Part shown: in pieces, positions 1-11,810 of the stretch | Position numbering within the stretch: position 1 is the stretch's first letter | Layout of the letters: each line of letters begins with the position of its first letter | Source of the DNA: Branchinecta lynchi | Taxonomy: Eukaryota > Arthropoda > Branchiopoda > Anostraca > Branchinectidae | Direction of reading: 5' to 3' | DNA: 64,000 bases | Assembly (NCBI GenBank): GCA_023053575.1 | Contig: JAKZAP010000018.1 | Location: forward strand, 21,152,458 to 21,216,457 | The notes under the pieces: model-generated | The model's database searches: none | What the model saw: only the letters and a program-made list of their open reading frames with translations | Told to the model about the DNA's origin: nothing | Position numbers and translations under genes: made by a program

Positions 1-2128
1 CCGGAAAAAATTGGAAAAATGAGATATTTTTAGCTTACGAACGGGTGATCGGATCTTAATGAAGCTTGATATGTGGAAGGACTTCGTGTCTCAGACCCTC
101 CGTTTTAAATCCAGACCGGATCCGGTGACATTGGGGGGAGTTGGAGGGGGAAACCGGAAATCTTGGAAAACACTTAGAGTGGAGGGATCCGGATGAAACT
201 TGGTGGAAAGTACAAGCAAAAGTCCTAGATACGTGACTGATATAATCGGAACGGATCCGCTCACTTTGGGGGAGTTGGGGGGGGGGGAGAAGTCCGAATT
301 TGTAGTGATCCCGCGTGTTCCGTGCTTCCTGATGTGCTGGGATGATGGAAATTGACAGGCATGTCTGGGACCCGACCAGATTAAATAGGAACTCGTCAAT
401 TCCAAGATTCGACCATCTGGGGGGGGGAGTGGAGGGAGGGTGAAGCCAAAATTTGAGGTATTTTTAGCTTACGAACGGGTGATCGGATCTTGATGAAAGT
501 TGATATTTAGGATGACCTCGTGTCTCAGACATCTCACTTTAAATCCGGACCTGATCCGATGACACTGGGGGGAGTTGGAGGAGGGAGCCGGAAATTTTGA
601 GAAACGCTTAGAGTAGAGGGATCGGGATGAAACTTGGTGGGAAAAAGAAGCACAAGTCCTAGACACGTCATTGACATAACTGGACCGGATCAGGGCACTG
701 TGGGGGAGTTGGGGTGGGGGTCCGGATTTCTAGCGATCCCGCGAGTTCGGCATACTTCCTGATGTCCTAGGGCGATGAAACTTGGCAGGTATGTCAGGGA
801 TCCAAACAGATTGACTTGAGAACAGCCGTTTCCCCGACCCGACGATCGTGGGGGGAGTGGGTGGATGGGGAGTCCGGAATCTAGTGGCGTGCATAACTTT
901 TGAACGGGTGATCGGATTTGAATGAAACTTGTCTGGTGAGCTATCACCTCGGACGTTCAGTGTCACGTCTGGGTCGGGTCCGATACCTGTGGGGATGGGG
1001 GGGGGGTGGAAAACTCAAGAAACTCTAAAAGCAGAGGGATTGGGACGAAACTTAATGGATGGAACAAGCATTAGACCTAGATGAAATTGACGGAGCCAGA
1101 TGGTTTCGGGGCTCTGTGGGGGGAGTTGGAGGGGGTTTCCTGGAATTCCGGTAGTCGTGAGTTAGAATAGTTCCAGATGTAAAACGACAACGAAACTTTG
1201 CAGGCATATTAGCGACCCGAATTATCTTGACTTAAGAACCTGATACAACATACCCCTGGAAACTTCCATTCCTAGATCCGAGCATTTTTTGGGGAGCAAG
1301 AGAAGAGAAATATGGAAATTGACTTCTATAAATTGCAAACGAGTGGTCTGATTAGAGTGAAACTTCATGGGTGATACGAATCGATGGCCTCGACATGTAA
1401 AACATGCGTTCGAACCATATGCGACCACGATTAGGGGGATTGGGGGTGGGGGGACTTTTGACATGCACAAAAACCAAACGGATGGACCGAATGAGATGCA
1501 AATTCGACAGTGCCGAGTTTATGCGGCCTAGATTTGTTATTTGGCGTCCGGGCCGGATTCGGCCAAGGTAGGGGGGGGTACTGGAAACTTGCAGATAGGC
1601 TATGCTCCAATTTCAGTAAAACTTGATGGACAGGAACAGGGAATTCAGAGATTGGGCCCGAACCGGCTCCGACAACGTTGGTGGGAGGGGGGGGGGTACC
1701 GGAACTTTCCAAAAAAGCTCAGATTCGAGTGAAACTTGATAGATGGTATAAAAGAAGATGCTTTAGGTGGTCGATTTTTTTTTATTCCAAACCAGACTCG
1801 GCCACGGTAGGTGGAGATAGAGTGAGTACCGGAAATCGTGTAGCACGTCTAGGGATCAAACAAATGGATTTATTGGGATGAAAGTTTGAACAGTCATGTG
1901 CATTTGCTACAGACAATCGAGACGATGCCGGAACTGCTCAGAAATGAGTGAAACTAAATATCCAGATCCAGATAACCGGTTTTACGCATCTGTAGCATGA
2001 GACGCGAAAACTCTTTCTGAGCATAACCAACACGGAAAATAGTGAAATATGGCAAATGCAAAGATTAGTGAGGTGTCGTTCTTGTACAGCCTACTCGTAC
2101 AAGTGCCATATGCGCTCGTAGCTCTTGT
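1..2128 (-). repeat. Family C C-rich repeat, copy C1 (runs off left edge)
   Basis: Read on the minus strand, this starts at about 2128 with the same opening as copies C3 and C6 (an AAGAGCTACGAGC-like word, then ATATGGCACTTG, then ACGAGTAGG). It continues through repeated blocks of C-rich text (CCCCCTCC/CTCCCCC) alternating with AAGTTTCATC-GATCC phrases. The segment of about 600-2128 is a near-identical inverted copy of 62565-64000. Every open frame here is a by-product of the repeated text. No gene is seen. Confidence 0.8.
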
Positions 2129-2282
2129 TTTCCTAAAGTAAGCTTGAAAAGTCAGCTTTCAATGAATGCAGCGAACTCACATAAATGACACGACTTTCAA
2201 CTAAGTACAGAATACTAAGTAAGGCGCCGCAAGTGAACATTTTTAGATTCGTCTTTTTTCTCCCAAAGTTGAACTACTTCCC

Positions 2283-3343
2283 CCAAAACGTAAGTGGAGG
2301 GATACCTATGACATCGCAAAAGCTGTCCGTCTGCCAGCACGATCACTCTCGAAGGGAATGAGATGTTTTGATGAAACTTAGTGTGAGGAGTCTTCGAGTC
2401 AAGGGAAAGGTCGAGTTTGTAGATGGGCCCGATAGCTGCATATTTAGGGGAGGAGGAGGGGTTTTAAATTAAGGGGCGAGACAAATATTTGTTAAAGGCT
2501 AATGATATAGTTGATTACGAGGTAAGACGACATGCTGAACACGAATATGTAAAACATTTTCTTGCCGAACAAGTAGTTCACCCGGAATCCGGCTAAAACC
2601 AACAAGTTTGTTAAAAGTAGAAGTTTTATCTGAAGTTGATTAGATATCCGATTTAGGGGTAAGGAGACATGCTGAATTCGAATATGAAAACGATTTTCTC
2701 GTCGGACAAGTAGATCGGAAGGAATCCGGCCAAAACCGGAAAGTTTGTCAAAAATAAAAGATTAATCTGAAGTTGATTAGAGGTTCGATTTAAGGATAGT
2801 GAAACATGCTGAATCGAATATGAAAATTATTTTGTCGCCGGGCAAGTCGATCGTCCGGAATCCGGCCATAACCGGAAAATCTGTTCAAAGTAAGAGTTTT
2901 ATATGAATTTCATTAGGTGTTCGATTTACGGGTAAGAAGGAATGCTGAATCTGTGTATGACAAATCATTTTATACCTGGACACATTTCACCACGAATCCT
3001 GCTGAAATCAGAAAATTTGTTTAAAAGCTGAAGTTTGTGTGAAGTTGATTATGGAGATACGGATGGTATGGAGATACGCTGAATCTGTTTTTGAACTTCA
3101 TTTTTTTGCAAGACAAGTAGTTCGCCCGGAATCCCGCTGAAACTGGAAATTTGACAGAAGTAAGGCAGGAACTTTCGTCAAAGTAGACATGACGCAGGCT
3201 ATAGGGGTAAACTCACATGCTGAATCCATATTTGAACTTCGTCTTCTCCGATGATTACCATTGGACCGCTACAAGACCCGATTGTCTGTAAATATTATTT
3301 TGTTGGGATCCCACCGAAACCTTTGGTCTTGTTCATCTAGAGC
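2283..3343 (+). repeat. Family B repeat, copy B1
   Basis: Begins with CCCAAAACGTAAGTGGAGGG, then ACCTATGACATCGCAAAAG, a short TCCGTCTG tract and CACTCTCGAAGGGAATGAG. Ends in GGGATCCCACCGAAACC plus TTTGGTCTTGTT. The interior is five or six diverged units of about 120 bp, each carrying CATGCTGAA, a GTAGTTCGCCCGGAATCC-like block and a CCGGAAAA block. No coding frame. Confidence 0.8.
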
Positions 3344-5054
3344 GAATGCTGATTTTTGATGTAGCGTTATATTCTAGGGGGTGGTAATGTGGCATCAAGA
3401 TTGTTTGATCTGCCCATTGAACTTTAAGTCTGTGCTAGATCCAGTCACTGCGGGAGGGGGAGGTGGAAAGGGGATCCGGGAAATCTTTGACTTATACTGT
3501 CAAGGAGTGATCCCATTCGGATGTGCAGTTACGGGTCCGGGCCTGAGTCGGCTACTTTGGGGGCAGTTATTGTGTATTTGCACAATCCGAGCGTATTTTA
3601 CGCCCGTATTGGGGGCCATTAGTAACAAAGGACGCAACAATCAAAACACTATTTCCAGCCATATATAGATAGATTGATAAATACTTTAATTTTAGCCGTT
3701 AGGCCATACACAACATCATACATTTTCAAACACTTCGAGAGAGCGATTATATAAACTTACATGTAAAGATCTCTAGCAATACAGACGTACATATTCAAAA
3801 CGGACCGATTTGACAAAATCTTTTCAAGCCCAACTACGTTCGTAAAATATGCTCGGATTTACGCAATAAGTAACTTATTTTTCACCAGCCATTTTGTAAA
3901 GCGAAGTGTAAGAAATAAAAGAAAGAAAGAAAAAGAAATGCAAAACCCATAAGATAACAGAAATTGAAGCTTCGGCCAGGAAACAGGATAAAAAGTCATA
4001 CACACTGTGTAAATACACCTGGAGGGAGGTGCTAAGTGTAAGAAATAAAAACAAATACAAAACTCATCAAATAACACAAATTTAATCTTAGGCCAGGAAA
4101 CAGGATAAAAGGCCATACGCAGTGTGTAAATACACCTGAGGGGATCCCTTGGAAATCTCCGGGCTTGATAGCGCGAACCTTAGCTGGTATACATGCTAAT
4201 TTCCCTTGCAATTACCATATGATCTTTCAACTATTGTTTGTGTAGCTAAATCCGTTCTTGGTCAATGGTCAACCCGAAATTATGTACAACGAAAGCTAAT
4301 CTCTTTCGTCACCGAACCATTTTGTTTTCTATTGTTTCTCACAGTCGACATGGTTTTCTAGTGTTAGGCCAAAGCTAAGGCTCGATGGATCAAATCTGTT
4401 GACCTCATATTCAATTGTTTTGACGTAACGCGCTGGAGTGGATTGTTCTCGAATTGACAGCACGATAATCACTTGCCGAGATTGTTTTGGTAGCCACTAG
4501 GCCTATAAAGTCTGCCTACGTTTGTCTTTCGTTTAGTTGCTGCGGATGGTGGTTAGTGATTAGACCGATAATAGGCCAAGATCTGCAGGATTAGGCTCGC
4601 TATTTTCGTAATTAATAGCCAAATTCTTAGGACTGTGGTTTATTCCGAGTCGTTCAAGGTTAATCGGGACGTGCCTTAGTTCGAGGGGACGCGTACTCTC
4701 CTTTGCCCTAGAACAGACGACAGCGCATCCACTCGCGACCGTTTCCGCTCTACAGTTTAGTCGTTTTTCGGCAATCCCACAAAGAGTTCGAGTCTCGAAG
4801 AGTTTTGTTGTGGTCATTTGTGTGGCCCACAAATATGTTTCCGCGAGCAATAAAGCTTTTGTGGCTCGAGTACGACAAATAACTGAAAAGTTGATTTCCG
4901 ATTTTAAGGTTTGAATTTGGCGCGAATTTCAAACTTAGCTGCCAATTAAAGTCCAGATAGTTACACTAGCTACTTTATCAAGCAATATACGTAAAACTGA
5001 GGATCCTTCTGGTATAGGATGGAAAGGACGTTTGTTGAGATTTTGTGTGGATTT
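3344..5054. other. No gene recognised; contains one tandem duplication
   Basis: I see no supported gene. 3381-3668 is open on the plus strand, but its text is a repeat fragment (G-rich box, then GCGTATTTTACGCCCG). A tandem duplication is listed separately. The rest is AT-rich unassigned sequence. Confidence 0.5.
3904..4143. repeat. Tandem duplication, 130-bp period, two units
   Basis: Units start at 3904 and 4034 with AAGTGTAAGAAATAAAA. Each contains GGCCAGGAAACAGGATAAAA and ends near GTGTAAATACACCT. The units differ at many positions, so the duplication is not recent. Confidence 0.75.
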
Positions 5055-5345
5055 ATAATAATAATAATAATTTAATATATTGCAAAAACAGTTAGGCCAC
5101 AAAGCCTAACATTTATGGTCGTACATTTGGGAAAGAAACTTTTCGTCAATTTCTTTCTTGAATGCTCAGTGATGGGGAGTTTGCTGTTTCTTCGGGCACT
5201 TGATTCCAATGGGGCGGCACGCGGTTTTTGAAACTCCTCCGACCAATGTCTTTACAGAACTTCTCTGCGGTGAGTTTGAGGCTATGACCACGTAAGTTGT
5301 TAAAGTTGAAGTTGAGGATGTCGTCAGCTTCGACGTGGATTTATG
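5055..5345 (-). mobile_element. Non-LTR retrotransposon 3' end (CR1/L2-like ORF2 C-terminus), 5'-truncated
   Basis: On the minus strand a short frame resembles the extreme C-terminus of CR1/L2-type reverse transcriptase proteins (FKNR..P.HWNQVPEE followed by a SIQERIDEKF-like end). It runs into a 3' tail ending in (TAA)n near 5058-5072. Frame breaks are present. This is a dead, strongly 5'-truncated insertion. Confidence 0.6.
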
Positions 5346-5374
5346 TGGACTGCCTGGGGGCCCTGGATCTCTAG

Positions 5375-5495
5375 AATTTGACAGTGCAAAACGGATACGT
5401 CAGCTGAATTTTATAATAGATTTATTTCAGCCCGTGATGGCCAGGGTCCTCTTTGGGCTCAAGCTGCTCAGACTGGAAACTGAACTTGTCAAAAA
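5375..5495 (+). repeat. Foldback family H, left arm of an interrupted copy (H1)
   Basis: Carries GACAGTGCAAAACGGATACG, TCAGCTGAATTTTAT and the GGTCCTCTTTGGGCTCA core seen in the other family H copies. Its right arm lies at about 5965-6107, separated by a TTAA-flanked MITE. ATCTCTAG occurs just outside both ends (5367-5374 and 6108-6115), a possible short target duplication. Confidence 0.7.
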
Positions 5496-5512
5496 CTAAA
5501 GATTCTCGCTTA

Positions 5513-5864
5513 GCCTTAAAGGACCTGTCTTACCTATAATACTAAAGCAACCTACTTCCATAATTACTCCATATATTTGTAAACTCGGAGACCCTAATTT
5601 CGTACGGGACATTCTAACCCCTCTAACAAAACCACGCTGATTTACTCCCTCATCGTGTATTTGTTTTTCGATGTGTATCACGCTGTCGACGGTTGTCTGC
5701 GAGATTTGTTTCCCTGTTTTCGCTATAAGTCAACGGCTCTCGGGAAAGGCTTAAAACAGCCAAAACGTGGGTTATTTGTTGAAAGCATAGCCTAGTTTTA
5801 AATTATTCAAATATATTAAAAATACAGTAAGCTGAAGAGTAAATAGTACGAGGGGTCCTTTAAG
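5513..5864. mobile_element. MITE family J, copy 1 (TTAA-flanked)
   Basis: Starts CTTAAAGGACCTGTCTTACC and ends GGGGTCCTTTAAG. The terminal words are inverted (AGGACC/GGTCCT) and both abut TTAA. A second copy with the same interior (CACGCTGTCGACGGTTGTCT; GAAGAGTAAATAGT) is at 29052-29437. It sits between the two arms of foldback copy H1, so it probably inserted there. Confidence 0.75.
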
Positions 5865-5964
5865 TATCTGATTTGGTAATTTTGGGTAGTGAGAGTGGCT
5901 TGGAGTCACGAGTCAGTGCTGTTACTTCAGTTTGGACACAACTGCCGTTTTTGCTGCCCGATTG

Positions 5965-6107
5965 AATCGTTGGGAACACAAGTTCATTTTCCAGTCCGAG
6001 AGGCTTGAACCCGAAGAGGACCGTAGCTATAATAACATCCAGCTGACGTATCCGTTTTGCACTGTCAAATATGATTCTGAGCTTGGGCTGAAGGAATATT
6101 TGTCGGC
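5965..6107 (+). repeat. Foldback family H, right arm plus tail
   Basis: Contains AGCTGACGTATCCGTTTTGC then ACTGTCAAATATGATT, which is the inverted partner of the arm at 5375. It is followed by the family tail GAGCTTGGGCTGAAGG AATATTTG. The plus-strand frame through here is repeat text, not a gene. Confidence 0.7.
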
Positions 6108-6115
6108 ATCTCTAG

Positions 6116-7069
6116 TTCCGGGCCTGCGCGTTACATATGAGTTCATCCATCCATTCACACATTTATCAACGCGTCAGCTTCACACACAAGCTGGGAAACC
6201 ATCAGCTGTTAATTTTGAAAATATGTAGTTTAAAAACACTTATTTACCCACAATATCGCTCGAGATATCGCTAGTGACTGAAAACAAAATCTGCTGTTCC
6301 AATCATTCGTCAAGAAGATCATATACTGAATATACAGTTCAGTGACCGTAGTTCGTTTTTTTGCCAGATCTTCGGTGTATTACACATTAAAGAATCCTTT
6401 GTAACCCTGACGAACGAAGGACTAATCGACAGCCATACAGTCGAGCCATAATTACGTCACGAGATAGCTGAGGTGGCTAAGCTCGGACGCTGGTAGTTGT
6501 CCTTCAGTTGTTAGTTTTCATTTGAAATCGAAAAGTGTTTGACGCCCTCCATGTAGCTTGTGGTTTCGGATACCTCATCAGCAAAACGTGTTGTGTGAAC
6601 TAGTCAAAGTTGACAAGTATTTCGAAGATTCTTTATTTTTTTAAATAGCCTGCGTACAGCGGTGGAATGTTTAACAGGTAAATTTGAACTGTCGTTTTTG
6701 TGAATTTTGATGTCGCATTCATGGATGCGTGTCTGTATCTATTCAAAAGCCAGCTAGCCAAATACTGCAAAAAGGCTCAGAAGTTGAAACTGTAAGGGTA
6801 AACTGTAGGCCCAATGCACGCCTCCCTCTTCAGGGGGGAGACCCTGAGGAACCTATTTAAGCTTTAATATTCTAGAACTTTACTTTTCTTTAATCCCTGC
6901 TTAGGAAAGTTTAGTAGTTAGTTTTTCGGACTGCTTTTCCCGAGGATCAGTACTCGCCGACGTGCTATGTAGTAAACCAAGAGGATGGACTCGTCGGAGT
7001 CGAAATCCCTTATCGTCAGAACTTCCCTCAATTTTTGCTTTGTGCCGTAATTTGTTTGCTTCAGTCCAT
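6116..7069. other. No gene recognised
   Basis: Unassigned sequence. The only structure noticed is a small inverted pair around the G-run at 6815-6850. No frame resembles a known protein. Confidence 0.5.
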
Positions 7070-7406
7070 AGCAAAATGACACTAAGGAGTAGCGCCAATA
7101 CTTATGGTTTCCATGCTTCGCAAACGAGTCATGCTCATAGCACCGCCCACTATGCTTGCGGCATTTAAAGCAAGACAAACTTGCGGGTTTAGAAATTTCT
7201 GGCAAAGCTAAGATGCGGTCTGCACACATCGATTGAACAAAGGATGCTGTATATTTTTTTTGGCTGTGTTCAGAATATGAAGTTGTTGGAGCCAGCCCTG
7301 GTGCACAACTGCTTGTTTCTGTAGGGATGTTCTCTCTATCATGGTGCTAGTTTCTGCTATTCGATTGTATGCCACTTTCTTCAAGTCTTGGCGCTACTCT
7401 CTCGTC
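7070..7406 (+). mobile_element. MITE family A, copy A1
   Basis: Roughly 340-bp element with inverted ends: AGCAAAATGACACTAAGGAG at the left and the reverse of it (AAGTCTTGGCGCTACTCTC) at the right. The interior holds AACTTGCGGGTTTAGAAATT and TGGTGC..CAACTGCTT phrases shared with the other four copies. It is joined head-to-head with A2. Confidence 0.75.
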
Positions 7407-7755
7407 AGAGCAAAATAAGACTAGGGAGTAGCTCTAAGACTCGTCAAAATTGAGGCACACTCGAATAGCATGGACACTAGCACTACAAGCGATATAGAAC
7501 GTCCCTACTGAAACTTAATCAGTCTTTCACCAGCGCTGGCTCTGGTACTTCTGGACATAGCAAAAAAATTATACAGCCTCTATTGTATCCTAGGTGTGTG
7601 CAGACCTCACCTTTGATTTACCAGAAATTTCTGAACCCGAAAGTTTGCCCCGCATTAATGCTGCAACTGTAGCGGGTGGCGCTATGAGTATGGCCCGTTT
7701 GCAAAGCTTGGAAAGCATAGGTATTGGCGCTTCACCCTAGTGTTATTTTGCCCTG
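7407..7755 (-). mobile_element. MITE family A, copy A2 (inverted relative to A1)
   Basis: Starts AGAGCAAAATAAGACTAGGG and ends CCCTAGTGTTATTTTGCCCT. The interior is the reverse complement of A1, and the two copies abut with almost no spacer. Short frames inside are shadows. Confidence 0.75.
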
Positions 7756-8082
7756 TCTCTAGTCGTATTTTGCTCTGTTTCAATCCCTTTGCACATCTGA
7801 CTGATCTTTTGCTCCTTGGGTGACCGCGATTACTTTTACGATTACTCTCGCGATTTTTTAAAGCCGATATTACGATGTATTTGGAATTTTAAATTGTTTT
7901 GTACATGTGCAAAAAGTGATGTGAAATAATTAAGAAGGTATTCACTACCGATTGTAATACATGTGTTTATCCGGTCGGTTGAAAACAATTTCAAATGGTA
8001 ATGTCTTTGGTGGTAACATATGTACTGCCACTAATGAGGACGTCAAGTCAACATGGCTAAGGTTCAATACTGGCGACAGAAT

Positions 8083-8439
8083 CAGAGCAAAATAACACTA
8101 TGGAGTAGTGACAAGACCTATGCTTTCCATACTTTGCAAACGGGACATATTCCTAGCGCTGCCCACTACACTTGCGGCATTTAAAGCGAGAAGAATTGCG
8201 AGTTTATAAATTTCTGGTAAAGCGAAGGTGAGGTTTGCATACACCAAGGAAACAATGAAGGCTGTATCATTTTTTTGCTTTGTTCAGAACATGATGTTAT
8301 TGGAGCCAACGCTGGTGAACGGCTGAGTGAGTTTCTGTAGGGAAGTTCTCTATCGCTAGTGGTGCTAATATCGTTGTTATTAGAGTGGGTGTTAGTTTTG
8401 TCAAGTCTTGGCGCTACTCACTAGTGTTATTTTGCTCTG
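8083..8439 (+). mobile_element. MITE family A, copy A3
   Basis: Best bounded copy, 357 bp. Ends are CAGAGCAAAATAACACTA and the inverted TAGTGTTATTTTGCTCTG. It is flanked by GACAGAAT on the left and GAAAGAAT on the right, a 7/8 match that would fit an 8-bp hAT-type target duplication. CAG-initiated termini also fit hAT. No transposase frame. Confidence 0.75.
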
Positions 8440-9199
8440 GAAAGAATAGCTCGAAGTCTTCCAGCCTAGTGTCATTCAGTGATCTATGGGGTTTACAGGG
8501 CTTACTGTTTATCTTGTTATGTCACTATTTTGAGGTAAAGGCTTCCTTCCAATGGGCAAGGTCAAATCTATTCAGTCATCAAACTGGCGTGATCTGTACT
8601 TTCAAGGTGCAGTAGAGGTATGCTTATTTGAACAGACACTTAAAGCTTCAGCGCTGTTTAGCCCTACTGCTATACCTTCACACCCGTCCCCCCTTGTTGT
8701 CCCCCCTTTTTCTTAAGTGCGTAAGTAAAATTTCATCATCATCATCATCATACCCATTTCCACCCGCAATCACTTTTAATTGATATGTTTGTGAATTTGA
8801 GTTAGACTATAGCTCTTTGCCAATATTCATGTGTCTCGCAAATTGGGCAGTGTTTCTATATTTCCGCAAGAATTCGGCTTTGTTGCTACTTTGGAGTGTT
8901 CGTAGGACAGTGCTGTTTTGAGCTAAACGGTATAATAAGATCCGAAATATTTATTCAAGCCTTTTCACGGGCCCTTGATTAGCTACTTTGTCTAACTGAT
9001 AGTTGACTATTGTAACAGCAAGTACATGAAAATAGCACTGTTCAGAGCCAACAAACATCCAAATAATTTATATATTTAACTATATCAACGGCCAACATAC
9101 CTATACTGTAAACGCTATAGGTAGCTGACGCCGTTCAGTGTCTTTGATCAATTTTGATTTGTTGCTGGGAATTATTAGTCTAAGGTCAAATATTAACAT
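8440..9199. other. LINE-like tail and unassigned sequence before the tRNA gene
   Basis: 8727-8752 is a (CAT/ATC)n microsatellite of the kind seen at LINE 3' ends elsewhere in this window (for example 18150-18163). The preceding few hundred bases may be the corresponding LINE 3' region, but no convincing protein remnant is visible. Nothing else recognised. Confidence 0.35.
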
Positions 9200-9272
9200 G
9201 CCGAAATAGCTCAGTTGGGAGAGCGTTAGACTGAAGATCTAAAGGTCCCTGGTTCGATCCCTGGTTTCGGCA
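9200..9272 (+). tRNA. tRNA-Phe(GAA): tRNA-Phe (anticodon GAA)
   Basis: A complete 73-nt cloverleaf with no intron. The acceptor stem GCCGAAA (9200-9206) pairs perfectly with TTTCGGC (9265-9271), with discriminator A at 9272. The anticodon stem TTAGA/TCTAA encloses the loop CTGAAGA, with anticodon GAA at 9233-9235. The T arm contains GGTTCGATCCC. CCA is not encoded, as expected in a eukaryotic nucleus. It should be a functional cytosolic phenylalanine tRNA read by RNA polymerase III. Confidence 0.97.
9207..9218 (+). promoter_or_regulatory. Internal pol III A box of tRNA-Phe
   Basis: TAGCTCAGTTGG matches the tRNA A-box pattern. The B box GGTTCGATCCC is at 9251-9261. Both lie in the mature tRNA, as in a type 2 pol III promoter. 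Confidence 0.85.
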
Positions 9273-9275
9273 AGC

Positions 9276-9279
9276 TTTT
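9276..9279 (+). terminator. Short T-run after tRNA-Phe
   Basis: TTTT begins four bases after the discriminator base. This is the minimal pol III termination signal. Confidence 0.7.
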
Positions 9280-10089
9280 GCAGTGCGCGGAACAGCATTC
9301 GAAAAATGTCGTAGAGATCAGGGAGCTTTGAATTACTGTTGCCAGATGGTGCGCATTTTGGGCGGTTTTCAGAGGCGGCTCCGGTTTGAATTTTTCAGGT
9401 ACGCGCTTCGCGCCATTTTTGTGCATCTCGGCGCGAATTGGCTGCTTTTTGCCATCCCCATATCTTAAAAGTGAAATCAGATATTGATTTTTAAACACCA
9501 CTTAGTAATTTTTTATTCAGAGCTCGAGTGTTGCATGGACTACAAACCTTAATCGAATGTTAAAAGATTTCATAGGGAACAACGTAATGGGCATGCGGGT
9601 ACTGCTTCATATCTTGTCTATATATCTATACTGCTTCATATCTTGCATGCTAGCGAGTAACCGTGCTACGATATTAATTAGCATAAGTATCGTTACTATC
9701 TCTCTTCTCACAAAAGACAGAACTAGAGACATTTAGAGCCAAAATGGATGGGGGAGGGGGTCAAGGTTTTTAGCGACTGGCTAGTTAACTGTATCGACTT
9801 CTCACGGACTGGATTGAGACAAAAAAAAAATATAAATTAAAATTATTACTGGCGGATCGACAACATTCAGGAGGGGGGACGATCATCAAATTTCATCCCA
9901 AAAAGGAAAATAGCGAAAATGCGCCGAAGGTGCGTTTTGCTGCGCGATATTGTGTCAAGCATCTGGCAACACTGCTTTGGATTCGGCAACCTTAGGCTTT
10001 GCGAAGATGGTTTGTTCGTTCGAAAAGTAACCTGGGATTTCGGTATTTAGTTGGCTCCGTTTAGTCTACTTGTGTGGCTTTCGTTATCC
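9280..10089. other. No gene recognised
   Basis: Unassigned. Contains short direct repeats (TGCTTCATATCTTG twice, 9602-9650) and an A-run. Short frames overlap the tRNA and look accidental. Confidence 0.45.
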
Positions 10090-10205
10090 ACATGGCCACC
10101 TTTAAAGAGAACGTCCAAAAACTTTTGAAACAAAAAATCCCTGAATGCCAATAATTCCATCGCCTTCTTTTGTCTTTGTTTTTGGCATTTTATTCGCGAT
10201 ACACT
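10090..10205 (+). repeat. Dispersed repeat family E, copy 1
   Basis: Shares GAATGCCAATAATTCCATC, a CTTTTGTC..TTTT word and GGCATTTTAT..CGCG with copies at about 10411-10526 and 11690-11810, all in the same orientation. Confidence 0.6.
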
Positions 10206-10410
10206 TATCCTTGTCACTTGTGCTTCCTCTTTAAAGTGTGAACACACGATCAGGATTTCCCGGCCGGATTTCCTGCACTTTCATCATCAAGTTGAAAAAA
10301 TTTCAACTTTTCCAAATGGAAGTGATGATGGTGGCAAAAATCCCGAACAGGAATTCCAGTCCGGGAGATCGTGTGTCCGCACTATTACTATACGTATCTG
10401 GTTCTGGATT

Positions 10411-10526
10411 GCCACATGGCCTAAAAAAGTACAGGCGGAGCAAGAAACTCCCTTAATGCCAAAATTCCACCTACTTGGCTTCCCCATGTCTTGGGGAATT
10501 TAAATTTTCCGCGACATGTCACGGTT
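10411..10526 (+). repeat. Dispersed repeat family E, copy 2
   Basis: GGAGCAAGAAACTCCC, then TAATGCCAAAATTCCACC, then CCCCATGTCTTGGGGAATTT and TTTTCCGCGACATG. Same order of words as the copies at 10090 and 11690. Confidence 0.6.
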
Positions 10527-11689
10527 AGGGTTGCCACACCACTGAAATTTATCGTCGTATTGAAGACTGAAAAAAAAGTTCTTTTCTGGAAAATAGTGCT
10601 ACTTCAAATTTTTTTTAAGCGTGTTGCAATTCGCGCAACGCATCACCCAACCTTTGTCTGACTCAACCACACTACAAATAACATTTTGTTATCTTATTTT
10701 TCCCTCCATTTTGCAATGCAGTAGGCTATATAGACAGTAGCCTACTTTATTCGCTTGAATTGTAATCTTCTACCTGAAAAGCAGTAGTTTTGCTTTTGCT
10801 TCACCTTCAGAAAGTACTGCACGGTACAGGAGCCTGATAGCATAAGCAGTTTTTCTAGGTGAACTTCAGTTAAAGTTATTATTTTGCACTTACAGCTATA
10901 AACAACTTAACGGTCGCAAATGGTAGTTGTTACAAACCCAAGCTCGTCTAAGTGAATCTGTTTCTCCTCACAAGTCTAGTTGAAATTATAACAAATGGAC
11001 GAAGCCATGGTATAAATACGTAGCAGTATAGGATATTTGTCGTGGAATGCGACCACAATTCACTTTAATTCTACATCAATTACGCCATGGGAGCACTATT
11101 TTTTCAACTAATCCTGTGCCTGTAAACGGAAAAGTAGTTCAACAGAAGAAAAGTCTTCTTTTTAAAGAAAAAGGTGTTATTTTTTTTTAAAAGTGCTACA
11201 ATAGTGCTATGTTTTCTTGATAGTGTTACTTTTAGAAAAAAGTGTTAAATATATCACTCTCGTGCTACCCGTGGCAACCCTGCAGTCATGTAGGCTACGA
11301 AGTGTCCGACCGACCTAGATACGAAAATTAAACAACTCACCAGTAATACACCGCTATACTGTTTCAATCGTAGACATCGTGACGGATGAAAACTTGGAAC
11401 AATATCTTATATAATCTAGTTGGTATTATAAAACTATCCGTAACTTTTCAGGATTAAAATACCGTAGATGACACTATTAATTATTATGAAACTACCTCAT
11501 TGTTTTACATTATCGTTTGTACCCATTGCGTAAACACTTAATCCTAGGTTACAGCGACAGACCATCGCCACAAACTTTCTTACAGTCAGATTTATAGAAA
11601 TCGAATATAATGTGCACCAACACGGGGCTTCGTCGTAATAGCTAAATGCTGTGGCTGTGAGGTGAGGTGGCCTAATTGCACCAGGAGCG
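10527..11689. other. No gene recognised
   Basis: AT-rich unassigned sequence with GTGCTAC/GTGTTA-type short repeats at about 10600 and 11170-11250. No supportable frame. Confidence 0.45.
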
Positions 11690-11810
11690 GCAGGCAGAGA
11701 AGACGTCCAACAAGTTTCGGAGCAAGCAACTCCCATGAATGCCAATAATTCCATCTCCTTCATTTGTCCATGTTTTGGGGGCATTTTAAAATTTCCGCGC
11801 TATGTTACGT
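11690..11810 (+). repeat. Dispersed repeat family E, copy 3
   Basis: GGAGCAAGCAACTCCC, GAATGCCAATAATTCCATC and GGGGCATTTTAAAATTTCC match copies 1 and 2 in order and strand. Confidence 0.6.

Noticed and set aside
91..966. Overlapping open frames rich in Pro/Ser (MELTSSYLIW.., MIAHQTSFIQ..)
   Set aside because: They are translations of the C-rich repeat C1 and reappear wherever family C occurs; no gene features.
6460..6510. A-box-like words (TAGCTGAGGTGGCTAAG) considered as a tRNA or SINE head
   Set aside because: No B box or pairable stems at suitable distance.
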